Shown here piece after piece: positions 55,550 through 64,000 of a DNA stretch of 64,000 nt (its first letter is position 1; each line of letters opens with the position of its first letter). Below the pieces are notes generated by a model. It did not search any database and had not been told where the DNA came from. It saw only the letters and a program-made list of their open reading frames with translations. Origin of the DNA: Lysinibacillus cavernae (GTDB lineage: Bacteria > Bacillota > Bacilli > Bacillales_A > Planococcaceae); NCBI RefSeq assembly GCF_009724685.1, contig NZ_WMEF01000012.1:1-64000 (forward strand), given 5' to 3'. A program made the position numbers and the translations under genes.

Positions 55550-56452
55550 TTAGATGTTCTCCATAAAAGCTATATACCCAGGGAAACCCTGAATAATATA
55601 TGCCGTATGAGCAGTTTGTTGCTGTGATACTTCTTTTTTCTTTGACTTCACCGTCGATTGTTCCTTTAAGATTTCCTCAAACGAGCGAGGATTCGGTTTG
55701 GGCAATTCCGATGAAAAGATAGTTAACACATCACTACCACTATAAGCTTGTAAAAATGCATTAGCCATTTGACGATAGCCCTCAAAATTCGGATGGACAT
55801 CAGCATTATTTGGTAAGTAGTTTGTTGCATTCAATCCAAAGACATCATAGACATCTACATAAACCGCTCCTGCAAGTTCCGCCTGTTGCTGTAAAATCGT
55901 ATTTAACTTGACTAGCTGTGCATTGGTTCCTTCTTTTTGTGACGGATGAACAGTTGGATAGGCAAAATAATAGCCCATGATATAAATTTTAGCCTTTGGT
56001 GCACGCTCGACCAATTCATCTAAAATTGTTCCCATATTTTTTCTCGCCATATTTAAAGCGTAATCTGTTTGAAGCTGTGAAAAGGCTAATGTACCAGCAG
56101 TCGGGTTCATCTGGACAAGACGTAATAAATCATTGGCACCTGCCGAAACAGTAATAAGTGTTGCGTTTGCTAATAAGTCGCGTGCTTCCTCAGATTGTAT
56201 TCGTTCTAACACATCTGCCGTTGTAAAGCCTGGAAAAGCAAGTTCTTTTGTATAAAAGCTCAATTGACCAATCGAGCTTAATTTCATGGCAATTAAGTCA
56301 CTATACCCCATATCAATTTCTTGATAAGGAGTTTGACCAGCAGCTAAGGAATCGCCAATAGCTACATAGTTTTCTGTTTGAGCAAAAGCAGATGAAGCCC
56401 AACAAGTCATTGATACTATCATAATACACACCAAGCTCCATAATCGCTTCAT
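55550..56452 (-). CDS. Secreted SGNH/GDSL-family esterase
   Basis: A 300-residue exported hydrolase. Signal peptide 1-24 (cleavage after AFA). Block I AIGDSLAAGQTP carries the serine (about 34), block III is SAGANDLLRL with the N oxyanion residue, block V is DVHPNFEGYRQMA with the Asp-His pair. Such enzymes deacylate lipids or polysaccharides. A basic, Gln-rich tail (QSTVKSKKKEVSQQQ) follows the domain. Substrate unknown. Confidence 0.87.
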   Translation of the reverse strand: MKRLWSLVCIMIVSMTCWASSAFAQTENYVAIGDSLAAGQTPYQEIDMGYSDLIAMKLSSIGQLSFYTKELAFPGFTTADVLERIQSEEARDLLANATLITVSAGANDLLRLVQMNPTAGTLAFSQLQTDYALNMARKNMGTILDELVERAPKAKIYIMGYYFAYPTVHPSQKEGTNAQLVKLNTILQQQAELAGAVYVDVYDVFGLNATNYLPNNADVHPNFEGYRQMANAFLQAYSGSDVLTIFSSELPKPNPRSFEEILKEQSTVKSKKKEVSQQQTAHTAYIIQGFPGYIAFMENI

Positions 56453-56483
56453 CTGCTCTCCTCCATTTCTTCTTGACTAAAGA

Positions 56484-57713
56484 TTAAAAAGCCCAGCTAC
56501 CCTTACGGAAAATTGGCTCTACAGTACCATCTGGTAAAATACCATCTATATCCATTTCACCGCTACCAATCATGAAATCTTCATGCGTCACAGAAATATT
56601 AGCGCCTAATGCTTCAAGTTGACCGTTCTCTAAGTCTCTACCACCTTCTAAGCATGTGGGATATGCTTCACCAATAGCTAAATGGTTTGAAGCATTTTCA
56701 TCGAATAGCGTATTAAAATATAGTATCTCTGACGCCGAAATTGGTGATTCATGCGGAACAAGTGCTACTTCACCTAAATAGCTTGAGCCCTCATCCACTT
56801 GAATAAGCTCCTGCAATAAATCATGACCTACTTCAGCTTCTGCCTTGATAATTTTGCCCTCTTCAAATGTTAATTTAAAACCATCAATGATATTTCCTTG
56901 ATACACTAAAGGCTTCGTATTACTTACATAGCCGTTTACACCTTGTTTCATCGGAAGCGTATAAACTTCCTCTGTCGGCATATTGGCTATAAAGACATTA
57001 CCCTCTGGCGTTTTACTACCACCCGTAAGCCATTTATGCTGTGGTGCTAAGGCGATTGTAAAATCTGTACCTGGTGCTGTATAGTGAAGTTTTGCATATT
57101 TTTTATTATTTAGAAGTTGTGCACGAGATTCTAAATTGACTACATGTTCACTCCAATTTTCAACTGCATTGCCTTCCCCAATATGAACCGTTTTAAAGAT
57201 CGCTTCCCATAATGCAGGTACTTGCTCTTCTTTTGTTAAATTTGGGAATACCTTAGCCGCCCATTTTGGTGAAGGTACTGCAACAATAGACCAAGCAATT
57301 AAATCCTTCATGACTGCATTACGATAATTTTTCAATGCAACCCCAGATACTTTTTGATGTGTGGCTAATCTGTCTGCAGCTATCCCTGTCAATTTATCAG
57401 GATCTGCTGCATCAATCCATAATAGAGCACCTTTACGTTCAATGACCTCATCACGCATTTTCACGACCCATTCAGGGAAGCGAGTAAATTCCTCATCGGA
57501 AGCATATTCAAAATACGCACGATCCATTTCATCATCTGAAAAATTAACATGAACACGCCCTGCGCCGGCTTTATATGCCTCTTTTACAACTAAACGCGCA
57601 AAATCTAAAGCTTCTACTGATGTATTCACTAACAAGTACTGACCTGGTTGGATATTGACACCCACTTTTACCGCAAGTTCTGCATATGCCTGTAATTTTT
57701 CTTCAAACATCAT
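56484..57713 (-). CDS. ampS: M29-family aminopeptidase AmpS (copy 2)
   Basis: A 409-residue paralogue of the enzyme at 43738, with the same blocks: ELAVKVGVNIQPGQYL, FIANMPTEEVYTLP, ALVPHESPIS and NTLFDENASNHLAIGEAYPTC (in part). The ATG at 57713 directly follows the helicase stop (TAA-T-ATG) with GAGGG in the helicase end, so translation is coupled; 15 longer codons inside the helicase gene are dropped. Downstream an SGNH esterase follows after 31 bp. Confidence 0.92.
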   Translation of the reverse strand: MMFEEKLQAYAELAVKVGVNIQPGQYLLVNTSVEALDFARLVVKEAYKAGAGRVHVNFSDDEMDRAYFEYASDEEFTRFPEWVVKMRDEVIERKGALLWIDAADPDKLTGIAADRLATHQKVSGVALKNYRNAVMKDLIAWSIVAVPSPKWAAKVFPNLTKEEQVPALWEAIFKTVHIGEGNAVENWSEHVVNLESRAQLLNNKKYAKLHYTAPGTDFTIALAPQHKWLTGGSKTPEGNVFIANMPTEEVYTLPMKQGVNGYVSNTKPLVYQGNIIDGFKLTFEEGKIIKAEAEVGHDLLQELIQVDEGSSYLGEVALVPHESPISASEILYFNTLFDENASNHLAIGEAYPTCLEGGRDLENGQLEALGANISVTHEDFMIGSGEMDIDGILPDGTVEPIFRKGSWAF

Positions 57714-57714
57714 A

Positions 57715-58863
57715 TTAATTCCCTCGCTTTTGTCCAATTGTTTTAGAATTACCTTCAATCAGCTTGCCATCATGCCATACTTTTTGCACAGGCTTGCCTG
57801 GAATTTCTCTTGTCCATTTTTTATATGTTTTTTCATCATGATACGATAATAACGTTAATACTTCTCCATCTGCTCCTGCACGACCTGTACGACCTGAACG
57901 ATGTAAATACTGCTCAATTGTTCGTGGTACATCAACATGAATAACATGTGTTAAACCGGCAATATCTAAACCACGAGCAGCAATATCTGTCGCAATTAAA
58001 ATACGTGCGTCCCCTTTACGGAATGCATCTAACGCCTTTTTACGTTCTTCTTTTTTCATGTCAGAATGAAGTGTGACAATCGGTGCTGAGCGATATTGTA
58101 GTTTTGTTTCCTTCATTAATAATTGATCGATATTATTAACGAAAGCCAAAGCTCTTAATCCCTCTGTATGTGATAGTCGACGTAGGAAATCCGTTTTATC
58201 CCGTTCTTCAACCTTCAAGAAAGAATGTACCACTTTGCCGACCTTTAACATATCCTCAGGTTTAATTTTAAAACGTACTGGCTCAAACATCATGCGGCTT
58301 GCTACTAATTCAATTTCTTCTGTGATAGTTGCCGAAACAACAACTACTTGTCGTCCATAGGCAGAACCCTCAATAAAGGATTTAACGACAACACGATATT
58401 CGCGACTTAGTAATTGATCACACTCATCTAAAATAACCGTTTCAATTTCTTTTAATTTTAATTTTCCTGCTCGTGCTAATTCATTTAATCGTCCAGGTGT
58501 TCCAACAACAATGGTTGGTTTTTTCTTTAATTTTTCAATTTGGCGAGCAGAATTGGCACCACCAATTAGCTGCTGAACTGTAATATCTGTGCCCGCTGTC
58601 CATTCACGGATGACTTCTACAATTTGCATTGCAAGCTCTTGTGAAGGAGCTACAATCAGTCCTTGTGTTTGCTTTTTCGCCCCATTCACTTTATTCAATA
58701 GTGGTAAAACATACGCTAATGTTTTACCTGACCCTGTTGGTGATTCAGCTACAACGTCTTTACCTTCGAGCATAGCTGGTATCATTTCCTCTTGAATTTT
58801 CATTGGTGTTTCAAAATTCCATTTTTGTTGTATTTCTTCTTTTAATAAATTAATGACTGACAT
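57715..58863 (-). CDS. yfmL: DEAD-box RNA helicase YfmL-like
   Basis: A 382-residue two-domain RNA helicase core without a C-terminal extension. Q-motif near residue 20, motif I SPTGSGKT, Ia PSQELAMQI, motif II DECD (instead of DEAD), SAT as VSATIT, motif V TDIAARGLD and motif VI HRSGRTGRAG. The short length and DECD form fit B. subtilis YfmL, which helps 50S ribosome assembly in the cold. The ATG at 58863 has AAGGTGG 8 nt before it. Coupled to ampS copy 2. Confidence 0.9.
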   Translation of the reverse strand: MSVINLLKEEIQQKWNFETPMKIQEEMIPAMLEGKDVVAESPTGSGKTLAYVLPLLNKVNGAKKQTQGLIVAPSQELAMQIVEVIREWTAGTDITVQQLIGGANSARQIEKLKKKPTIVVGTPGRLNELARAGKLKLKEIETVILDECDQLLSREYRVVVKSFIEGSAYGRQVVVVSATITEEIELVASRMMFEPVRFKIKPEDMLKVGKVVHSFLKVEERDKTDFLRRLSHTEGLRALAFVNNIDQLLMKETKLQYRSAPIVTLHSDMKKEERKKALDAFRKGDARILIATDIAARGLDIAGLTHVIHVDVPRTIEQYLHRSGRTGRAGADGEVLTLLSYHDEKTYKKWTREIPGKPVQKVWHDGKLIEGNSKTIGQKRGN

Positions 58864-59012
58864 GTTATTTCCCACCTTCTATCTGCTTGACACTAGTTTA
58901 ACACACTCCGTAGGTTCCTACTTTATATGTACGTAATCCTTGTCTAATCGTTTCAAAAAATCTGTGACATCCACTAAGGCGTTTGACCATTCGGTGAAAA
59001 AAGTAAAACAAC

Positions 59013-59035
59013 CATTCATCTCTCCCTAGAGAGAT
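59013..59035. repeat. Short hairpin with CATTCATCTCTCCC core
   Basis: CATTCATCTCTCCC (59013-59026) and stem ATCTCTC/GAGAGAT (59018-59024 with 59029-59035). The same 14-bp core recurs at 62315-62328. Confidence 0.4.
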
Positions 59036-59090
59036 AAGCGTCTTCTATACAAGATCTTTCGCTCTCTGTAAAAAAACATTTGCTGAAACA

Positions 59091-59188
59091 AGATAAAAAA
59101 TCTGCTCAACTCTAACACGGAAAAAGTAAGCCTGTCCACAACTCTTTAAAGACTTGTAGCTTACCCGTGAAAAGCAAGCAGATTCTTT
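59091..59188 (-). repeat. Long nested hairpin element after the racemase gene
   Basis: Nested arms AATCTGCT/AGCAGATT (59099-59106 with 59177-59184), CACGG/CCGTG (59116-59120 with 59165-59169), GTAAGC/GCTTAC (59126-59131 with 59159-59164) and an inner ACAACTCTTT/AAAGACTTGT pair. A T tract follows on the minus strand, so it should terminate the racemase transcript. A shorter relative lies at 18161-18215. Confidence 0.65.
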
Positions 59189-59204
59189 TCAATTCATTCA
59201 ATGA

Positions 59205-59906
59205 CTAATCGATTAGCTCATAACCGCAAGCCAAAATCGCACATTCAGCTAAAACGATTAATGAATCGATATAAATTTCACTTAATTTCAAATCTCGATT
59301 GACAATAGAGAGCTCTGTACAGCCAAGTACAATTCGATCACAATTTAATGCTAACATTGCTTCTTCTATTGGTAGCCAGTCCTCCTGAGTGACATCCTTA
59401 CCAGCCTTGACATAATCATAAATGATTGTCATCACATATGCTCTCATCTCATTATCTGGAACAACTGGTGTAATTCCGTATGCCTCTAAGGCTTCTTGGT
59501 ACATGCGTGATGTTAAGGTTCCTGTTGTTGCTAAAACACCAACACGCTCTGCCCCTAAATCAGCAGCACGCTTCGCTGTTTCACGAATCATATGCAAGAC
59601 AGGTATGGGGGAGCCTTCCTCAATCTCATTATAAAAAGTATGTGCTGTATTACATGGAATGGCAATCATATCTGCTCCTACAGAAGCTAATTTTTTAGCA
59701 TCCTCAATAATCACTGGAACAGGATTGTCCTTCGTATTATCTAAAATAAAGGCTGTTCGATCAGGAATATTTGTATCATTATCAATGATGGTGTGTAAAT
59801 GCTCCTGGTCTTTTTGTGCCTTCGTACGTCTTACGATCATTTCACCAATGAACATTGTTGCAAGTGGACCAACGCCACCAATTATACCTAAAGTTTGTTT
59901 TTTCAT
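59205..59906 (-). CDS. Aspartate racemase (Asp/Glu racemase family)
   Basis: A 233-residue PLP-independent racemase. The two catalytic cysteines lie in AIPCNTAH (about 83-90) and VLGCTELS (about 194-201), and the N-terminus IIGGVGPLAT is typical of aspartate racemase/RacX. Its ATG overlaps the stop of the ATP-grasp ligase upstream (ATGA). In Enterococcus faecium an aspartate racemase gene neighbours the D-aspartate ligase gene, so this pair probably supplies D-Asp for peptidoglycan bridges (inference). Confidence 0.87.
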   Translation of the reverse strand: MKKQTLGIIGGVGPLATMFIGEMIVRRTKAQKDQEHLHTIIDNDTNIPDRTAFILDNTKDNPVPVIIEDAKKLASVGADMIAIPCNTAHTFYNEIEEGSPIPVLHMIRETAKRAADLGAERVGVLATTGTLTSRMYQEALEAYGITPVVPDNEMRAYVMTIIYDYVKAGKDVTQEDWLPIEEAMLALNCDRIVLGCTELSIVNRDLKLSEIYIDSLIVLAECAILACGYELID

Positions 59907-61135
59907 GTGTTAGACAGACCTTTGTTATTAAAATATTTCTTATACTTGCGATAGAAGCTTAAATTATCAAGTGTTACATTTAACCAACGTTTTGCATTCA
60001 TATCCTTATAATTAAAAATAGAATCCGTAGCCATACCTTGACGAATCAAACTTTTCGCTTCAATGACCAGTTGTTCATTTTGTACATATTTGAAAAGAAC
60101 ACCATTTGGGACAATTGTCCAAAGATGCTTGTTTTGCACGTATGTTAGTGGCTGTTTACTTTCTCGAACATAATCGTCCGCAACATACTGCATTAAATTA
60201 TAGCCACTAGCAGTCACATAATAATTGGAAAGTTCATTATGTAATTCAATACTTAACAATTTGTATTGACCATCACGATCATCATATTTCATATCCAATG
60301 TGGCAAAGCCTTGGAATAGTATAGCTTCAAGAAATAACTTCACATTGTCCATTAACTCTTGATTATAGGTTGTCATAATAGCTACATAACGACCAATACC
60401 TTCTGGAGAGTGTTCTTCTAAAATGGGATTCCCTACAGCAAGAAGTTTTGCCTTCCCATCTTGTCCTACATAGGCATTGACAACAAGCATATTTGCATCT
60501 TCACCAGGAATATATTGCTGGATCATAAGATCATCTCGATAAGCCGATTCCTTATAAATAGCATGGAATATGCTGTCCTTTTCATCCTTATCATATGCAA
60601 TATATACTTTTTTCTTACCAGGAAAAATACATGTAGCATATTTTGTCATATTCATTGGCTTAATCACAATTGGATAATCAAATGGCATGTCGTAGTCCTC
60701 ATAATCATTAACCGTGCATACATGCATTGCAGGATATTGAAAACCATATTGTGCACACAGCTCATACATCTTTTCACGAGTTAATAGCTGATGAGCAAGC
60801 GTGGCATCTACATAAGGAACAATGAAATCCTCTGCTAATTCCACTTTGTGCTCTACGATTTTTTTGACATAATATTCATCACAGGCTAATAGCAGTAATT
60901 TTTTGTCGACGTATTCCTGTGCAATTGCCTTAAGTGCCGTAACAAATCGTTCTTCAATATGAAGTCTAGGCACCTCACGGAAAGTCAATAAATCACTTTG
61001 TTGAATTTTTTCCATATTCGTATGATTTAGTGCAAGCGGCTTCACACCATAGGCTTCGTAAAATGCTCTGGCCATGCCATAAGCATTCATTTCATCCCCT
61101 AGCAAAACCGGTAAAAAAGCGTGCTCAATGGCCAT
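59903..61135 (-). CDS. ATP-grasp ligase, probable D-aspartate ligase for peptidoglycan
   Basis: A 410-residue ATP-grasp protein. N-terminal FLPVLLGDEMNAYGMARAFYEAYG, ATP-contacting PIVIKPMNM near 170 and the metal-ligand LLSIELHNELSNYY region near 275 (in part) are visible. The start and length resemble the D-aspartate ligase Asl of Enterococcus faecium, which adds D-Asp to the L-Lys side chain of precursor. Lysinibacillus peptidoglycan is L-Lys-D-Asp (A4alpha), and the racemase gene is coupled, so this role is likely. The ATG at 61135 is preferred to TTG at 61144. Confidence 0.8.
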   Translation of the reverse strand: MAIEHAFLPVLLGDEMNAYGMARAFYEAYGVKPLALNHTNMEKIQQSDLLTFREVPRLHIEERFVTALKAIAQEYVDKKLLLLACDEYYVKKIVEHKVELAEDFIVPYVDATLAHQLLTREKMYELCAQYGFQYPAMHVCTVNDYEDYDMPFDYPIVIKPMNMTKYATCIFPGKKKVYIAYDKDEKDSIFHAIYKESAYRDDLMIQQYIPGEDANMLVVNAYVGQDGKAKLLAVGNPILEEHSPEGIGRYVAIMTTYNQELMDNVKLFLEAILFQGFATLDMKYDDRDGQYKLLSIELHNELSNYYVTASGYNLMQYVADDYVRESKQPLTYVQNKHLWTIVPNGVLFKYVQNEQLVIEAKSLIRQGMATDSIFNYKDMNAKRWLNVTLDNLSFYRKYKKYFNNKGLSNT

Positions 61136-61204
61136 TCTACTCAACTCACTTTTGCTTTTTTTATTAGTGTAACATACTTCCTAATAAAAGGATTTGTAGC
61201 TAAT

Positions 61205-62194
61205 CTATTTATGAACAGCTACGGCTTGTTGTCCTAATTCCCGATAACTTTTGAAAAATTGATCCACATTGTATGTAACATAGCCCTTTAACGGATCCAT
61301 TACCACTACTTTATCGCCTAAATGCCCTGTCAAGACAACTGCATGTAAGTTCATATAGGCATTATGTGAAGTTGACTCACCTTCATAAATCCAGCCTCTA
61401 TCTTCATTTCGTTTAGGTTTCGATAAATCCAGCGTCACCCATGTTACGACAGGAACTCCCTCACGAACAAGCTGTAAAATGTCCTCCTGTGAGGCTTTAC
61501 TCATATTTGACACGCGTAAATCAGCCTGTTTATCTGCAATGACTGCCTCTGCTGCTTTGACGATTGGTGCAGCAAAAACGTACATACCATGAGCTTTATC
61601 ACGAGGATTACCCGCAAAAGCTTCATTTGGGTTTGGCCCAAAACGTTGATTGCCTACAGTACGTATATTTTGCTTTGGTAAATAGTTATCAGCCATTTCA
61701 AGCTTTGACACATTCATTCCAAAATAATTTAAGACAGCTGTGAGTGATGTTATTTCACAGCCATGTGGAAGCTCAGGCTTTTGCATAACAACTGGTACAT
61801 CTAATTCCTGCTCGTCTCTAGAAAAATGTGTTTGTAATCGATAGTATGGCTTTGTTATATCATATGTAAAATTCTCGATTGTTGTATACCCATCGTTTGC
61901 CGTACTATTTTCAAGTGTTGTTGCCGCAATTGCATATTCTCGTCCTGATTTGAGCTTAGAAAATATGGCTTCTCCCTCTTCGGAACCAATCGCTTCTTCT
62001 ACTACATCTCCTGTTTGTACATCGGTGACCGTGAGATAGAGACTAGGAATGGGTGCTCCACTATTAAATTCTACTGTTAAAACTGTTAATTGATTTTTTT
62101 GTTTTGCATCTTGCTGTAAAAATGGCTGACAGCTAGAAAGTAACATAATGATCAAAATACCTATAAGTAAAAGGCGTTTATACCCCGTCCACAA
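61205..62194 (-). CDS. Lipoprotein with C39-like peptidase domain
   Basis: A 329-residue lipoprotein: lipobox LLSSC (C22), then a beta-sandwich-like region (about 35-125, with VEFNSGAPIPSLYLTVTD) and a papain-like C39 domain with the cysteine in LPHGCEITSLTAVLNYFG (about 145) and histidine in NLHAVVLTGH (about 285). Such proteins are probably surface peptidases or cell-wall-related thiol hydrolases. It lies 69 bp upstream of the D-Asp ligase gene, same strand, so they may share a transcript. Confidence 0.85.
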   Translation of the reverse strand: MWTGYKRLLLIGILIIMLLSSCQPFLQQDAKQKNQLTVLTVEFNSGAPIPSLYLTVTDVQTGDVVEEAIGSEEGEAIFSKLKSGREYAIAATTLENSTANDGYTTIENFTYDITKPYYRLQTHFSRDEQELDVPVVMQKPELPHGCEITSLTAVLNYFGMNVSKLEMADNYLPKQNIRTVGNQRFGPNPNEAFAGNPRDKAHGMYVFAAPIVKAAEAVIADKQADLRVSNMSKASQEDILQLVREGVPVVTWVTLDLSKPKRNEDRGWIYEGESTSHNAYMNLHAVVLTGHLGDKVVVMDPLKGYVTYNVDQFFKSYRELGQQAVAVHK

Positions 62195-62274
62195 GACAAA
62201 TTCCGCTCCTATTCTAATTCGAAGAGTAAACCCTTCTCCATTCTATTATTTCAATTTGTCGTAGACTCTATTAT

Positions 62275-62352
62275 ACGATACTTTCATAGGCGTTCCTATC
62301 GTATCTTGATTCAGCATTCATCTCTCCCCTCAATGAGAGAGATGCATGCTGG
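62275..62352 (-). terminator. Two tandem hairpins after the acyl-CoA synthetase gene
   Basis: Hairpin 1 pairs GATAC..CATAGG with CCTATC..GTATC (62275-62306). Hairpin 2 pairs CATCTCTC with GAGAGATG (about 62319-62344) and includes the CATTCATCTCTCCC core at 62315-62328. No long T tract, so terminator function is tentative. Confidence 0.4.
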
Positions 62353-62386
62353 TTATGCTTTTTTCAGCGGGGATAAATGATTTGAC

Positions 62387-63883
62387 TCAAATCGTTGTTA
62401 CTTTTGGTCGTAATGTATGTTTCAACACCTTACCAGAGGCATTGCGCGGTAGTTCTGCTAAAAATTCAATTTCATATGGTACTTTATATTTGGCAAGTCG
62501 TGTCTGACAATAGGATAATATCGTGTTTTCATCGAGGGACTTACCCTCCTTTAACACAACAAATGCTTTTGGCACCTCGCCATATACTTCATGTGGCAAT
62601 CCAACCACTGCTGCTTCTAAAATCTCAGGCATTTGATATAGAACTTCTTCCACCTCAATCGGGTATATATTTTCACCACCACGGATGATCATATCTTTTT
62701 TCCGATCTACAATATATAAATAACCTTCTTCATCGAATCGACCTAAATCGCCTGAATAGAGCCAGCCATCTTTAATCGTTCTAGCAGTTTCCTCTGGATA
62801 GCGCAAATAGCCCTTCATTACCTGTGGTCCTTTTACACAAATCTCGCCTACTTCGCCAGCTGGCACTGACATTCCTTCACTATCAACTACACAGACCTCT
62901 GTCTGTGCTAATGGTTTCCCTACTGAGCCAATTTTCGTCAATGCATCCGTATCTAATAAAGATGTAGCTGCAGGTGAATTTTCTGTTTGACCATATAGAT
63001 TTTGAACTTTTACATTTGGAAATGCCTCTTTCACTTGCTTGACAAGCTCATAGGGCATTGGGGCAGCTCCGTAACATAATAAACGTAAATGGTTCAAGCT
63101 TTGTTCCTTGAATCCTGGCGTATTTAAAATGATGGTATACATAGATGGGACCCCAAAGAAGATGGTTGCATCAGTTGCTGCGATTTGTGCTAGCGTTTTG
63201 GTTGGTGAGAATGCTTCCTCAATGACAATTGTTCCTCCTTGATAAATCATTGGCATAGCAAAAACATGAAGGCCTGCACAATGAAATAAAGGTGTACAAA
63301 TAAACATCTTGTCTTTTCTAGACATGTTCATAGAAGATGACCAAATATCTGCGGTAGCCACAATATTTTGATGTGTTAGCATGACGCCTTTTGGTTTACC
63401 TGTTGTACCAGAAGTATACATAACAACTGCTGTATCATGAGCCTCCAATTGCACAACAGTTCTTTTGTAATGATCGTTTTCGACAATGTCTTTCATTTCT
63501 TGAAGTCCGACAACGTATTGGAATGAATAAGAAACGTCCTCTAATAAAGCAGCTAGTCTTTCATCGTAAATAAGTCCCTTTGCTTGTGAATGATTAAAAA
63601 TAAAATCAACCTCTGGAGCTGCTAATTTTGTGTTAATAGGCATCACAACGAAACCAGCTAATTGAACACCTAAATAAGCAATTAAAAATAAATCTGAATT
63701 GAGCGTATATAATGCAATTACATCGTCTTTTTCATAATCTTGCTCTTGTAAATAAGCAGCAAATCTTTTTACACGTTGATAAAAATCACGATAACTTAGC
63801 TTTTTCCCATCATACAAAGATGCAATCTCATTTGGTTGCTGTACAGCATAGTTTTCAAGAATATCCGTCATGTACATCGTCAT
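62387..63883 (-). CDS. Long-chain fatty-acid/acyl-CoA synthetase (class I AMP-forming)
   Basis: About 498 residues of the ANL superfamily. AMP-binding P-loop YTSGTTGKPKGVMLTH (about 155-170), motif YGQTENSP (about 290), SGDLGRFDEEGYLYIVDRKKDMIIRGG hinge region (in part; A8 loop) and the C-terminal lysine in NASGKVLKHTLR. It activates a carboxylic acid to acyl-AMP then acyl-CoA. The ATG at 63883 has GGAGGG 7 nt upstream; 17 earlier codons are dropped. Chain-length preference unknown; could also act on aromatic acids. Confidence 0.88.
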   Translation of the reverse strand: MTMYMTDILENYAVQQPNEIASLYDGKKLSYRDFYQRVKRFAAYLQEQDYEKDDVIALYTLNSDLFLIAYLGVQLAGFVVMPINTKLAAPEVDFIFNHSQAKGLIYDERLAALLEDVSYSFQYVVGLQEMKDIVENDHYKRTVVQLEAHDTAVVMYTSGTTGKPKGVMLTHQNIVATADIWSSSMNMSRKDKMFICTPLFHCAGLHVFAMPMIYQGGTIVIEEAFSPTKTLAQIAATDATIFFGVPSMYTIILNTPGFKEQSLNHLRLLCYGAAPMPYELVKQVKEAFPNVKVQNLYGQTENSPAATSLLDTDALTKIGSVGKPLAQTEVCVVDSEGMSVPAGEVGEICVKGPQVMKGYLRYPEETARTIKDGWLYSGDLGRFDEEGYLYIVDRKKDMIIRGGENIYPIEVEEVLYQMPEILEAAVVGLPHEVYGEVPKAFVVLKEGKSLDENTILSYCQTRLAKYKVPYEIEFLAELPRNASGKVLKHTLRPKVTTI

Positions 63884-64000
63884 TATAAGCCCTCCAATTT
63901 TTTTAATGCTGTGTAGAGTCATCATCAAAAGCAAACTATTAAACTACTAAAAATTCAGAAAATTATGATTATATTTTAACAAGCAATGAATTTCTTGGCA

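Noticed and set aside
59903..61135. Missing ATP-grasp of the Ter biosynthetic operon
   Set aside because: It is 46 kb away, coupled to an aspartate racemase, and starts like a D-aspartate ligase.

Overview
The window is a piece of a low-GC Firmicute chromosome that forms endospores and swims (gamma-type SASP, PdaA, motAB with a sigma-D-like promoter). Gene order matches the Bacillus subtilis ygxA-ygzB-perR-bcp-gsaB-ygaE-ygaD-ygaC-sspE, yfhP-mutY, yfhJ-yfhH-recX-yfhF and yfkH/yfkK neighbourhoods. Codon use, protein sequences and a probable D-aspartate cross-bridge gene pair suggest a Lysinibacillus-like member of the Bacillaceae/Caryophanaceae. No prophage, transposase, integrase, tRNA or CRISPR array was seen. 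The left edge is the promoter and leader of an rRNA operon whose 16S gene lies just outside the window.

Layout. 1-6.3 kb: rrn promoters P1/P2, ygxA, ygzB, perR with its own Per box, a D-2-hydroxyacid dehydrogenase coupled to bcp, hemL and ygaE. 6.3-15.8 kb: a tellurite/stress (Ter) locus on the minus strand. It has three TerD paralogues (yceC/D/E), a strong terminator, then a biosynthetic operon: CitE/HpcH-like lyase, PRTase-TRSP, StiP-PELOTA, HAD phosphatase, yceG, yceH/TelA. This operon type is known only from comparative genomics and is the best candidate for an uncharacterised pathway here. 16-21.9 kb: a complete Dpp/Opp-type peptide ABC importer. 22-32.5 kb: ygaD, ygaC, sspE, mutY, yfhP, yfhJ, yfhH, recX, yfhF, pdaA, rlmCD. 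32.8-43.6 kb: a coiled-coil protein, a candidate small RNA, an MFS exporter behind an attenuator-like hairpin, class I fumarase, a PerR/Fur-box-bearing P1B ATPase (PfeT-like), yfkH, yfkK and motAB. 43.7-51.1 kb: aminopeptidase AmpS, carbonic anhydrase, GNAT, PPK2, a TspO-like protein, mapB, thiT with a TPP riboswitch, and two very short genes. 51.2-64 kb: sbcCD, an SGNH esterase, a second AmpS, DEAD-box helicase YfmL, aspartate racemase plus D-aspartate-ligase-like ATP-grasp enzyme, a C39-like lipoprotein and an acyl-CoA synthetase.

How parts work together. PerR (1.7 kb) probably represses itself and the iron-efflux ATPase at 38.3 kb, where a Fur-like box and a 25-bp palindrome also occur. 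Racemase plus ligase would make and activate D-Asp for the L-Lys-D-Asp peptidoglycan bridge. pdaA appears to use a sigma-G promoter whose -10 lies inside a terminator arm, so the forespore transcript escapes that terminator. Many convergent gene pairs share bidirectional terminators. Many start sites were moved inward from the longest reading frame to the first start codon with a good Shine-Dalgarno sequence.
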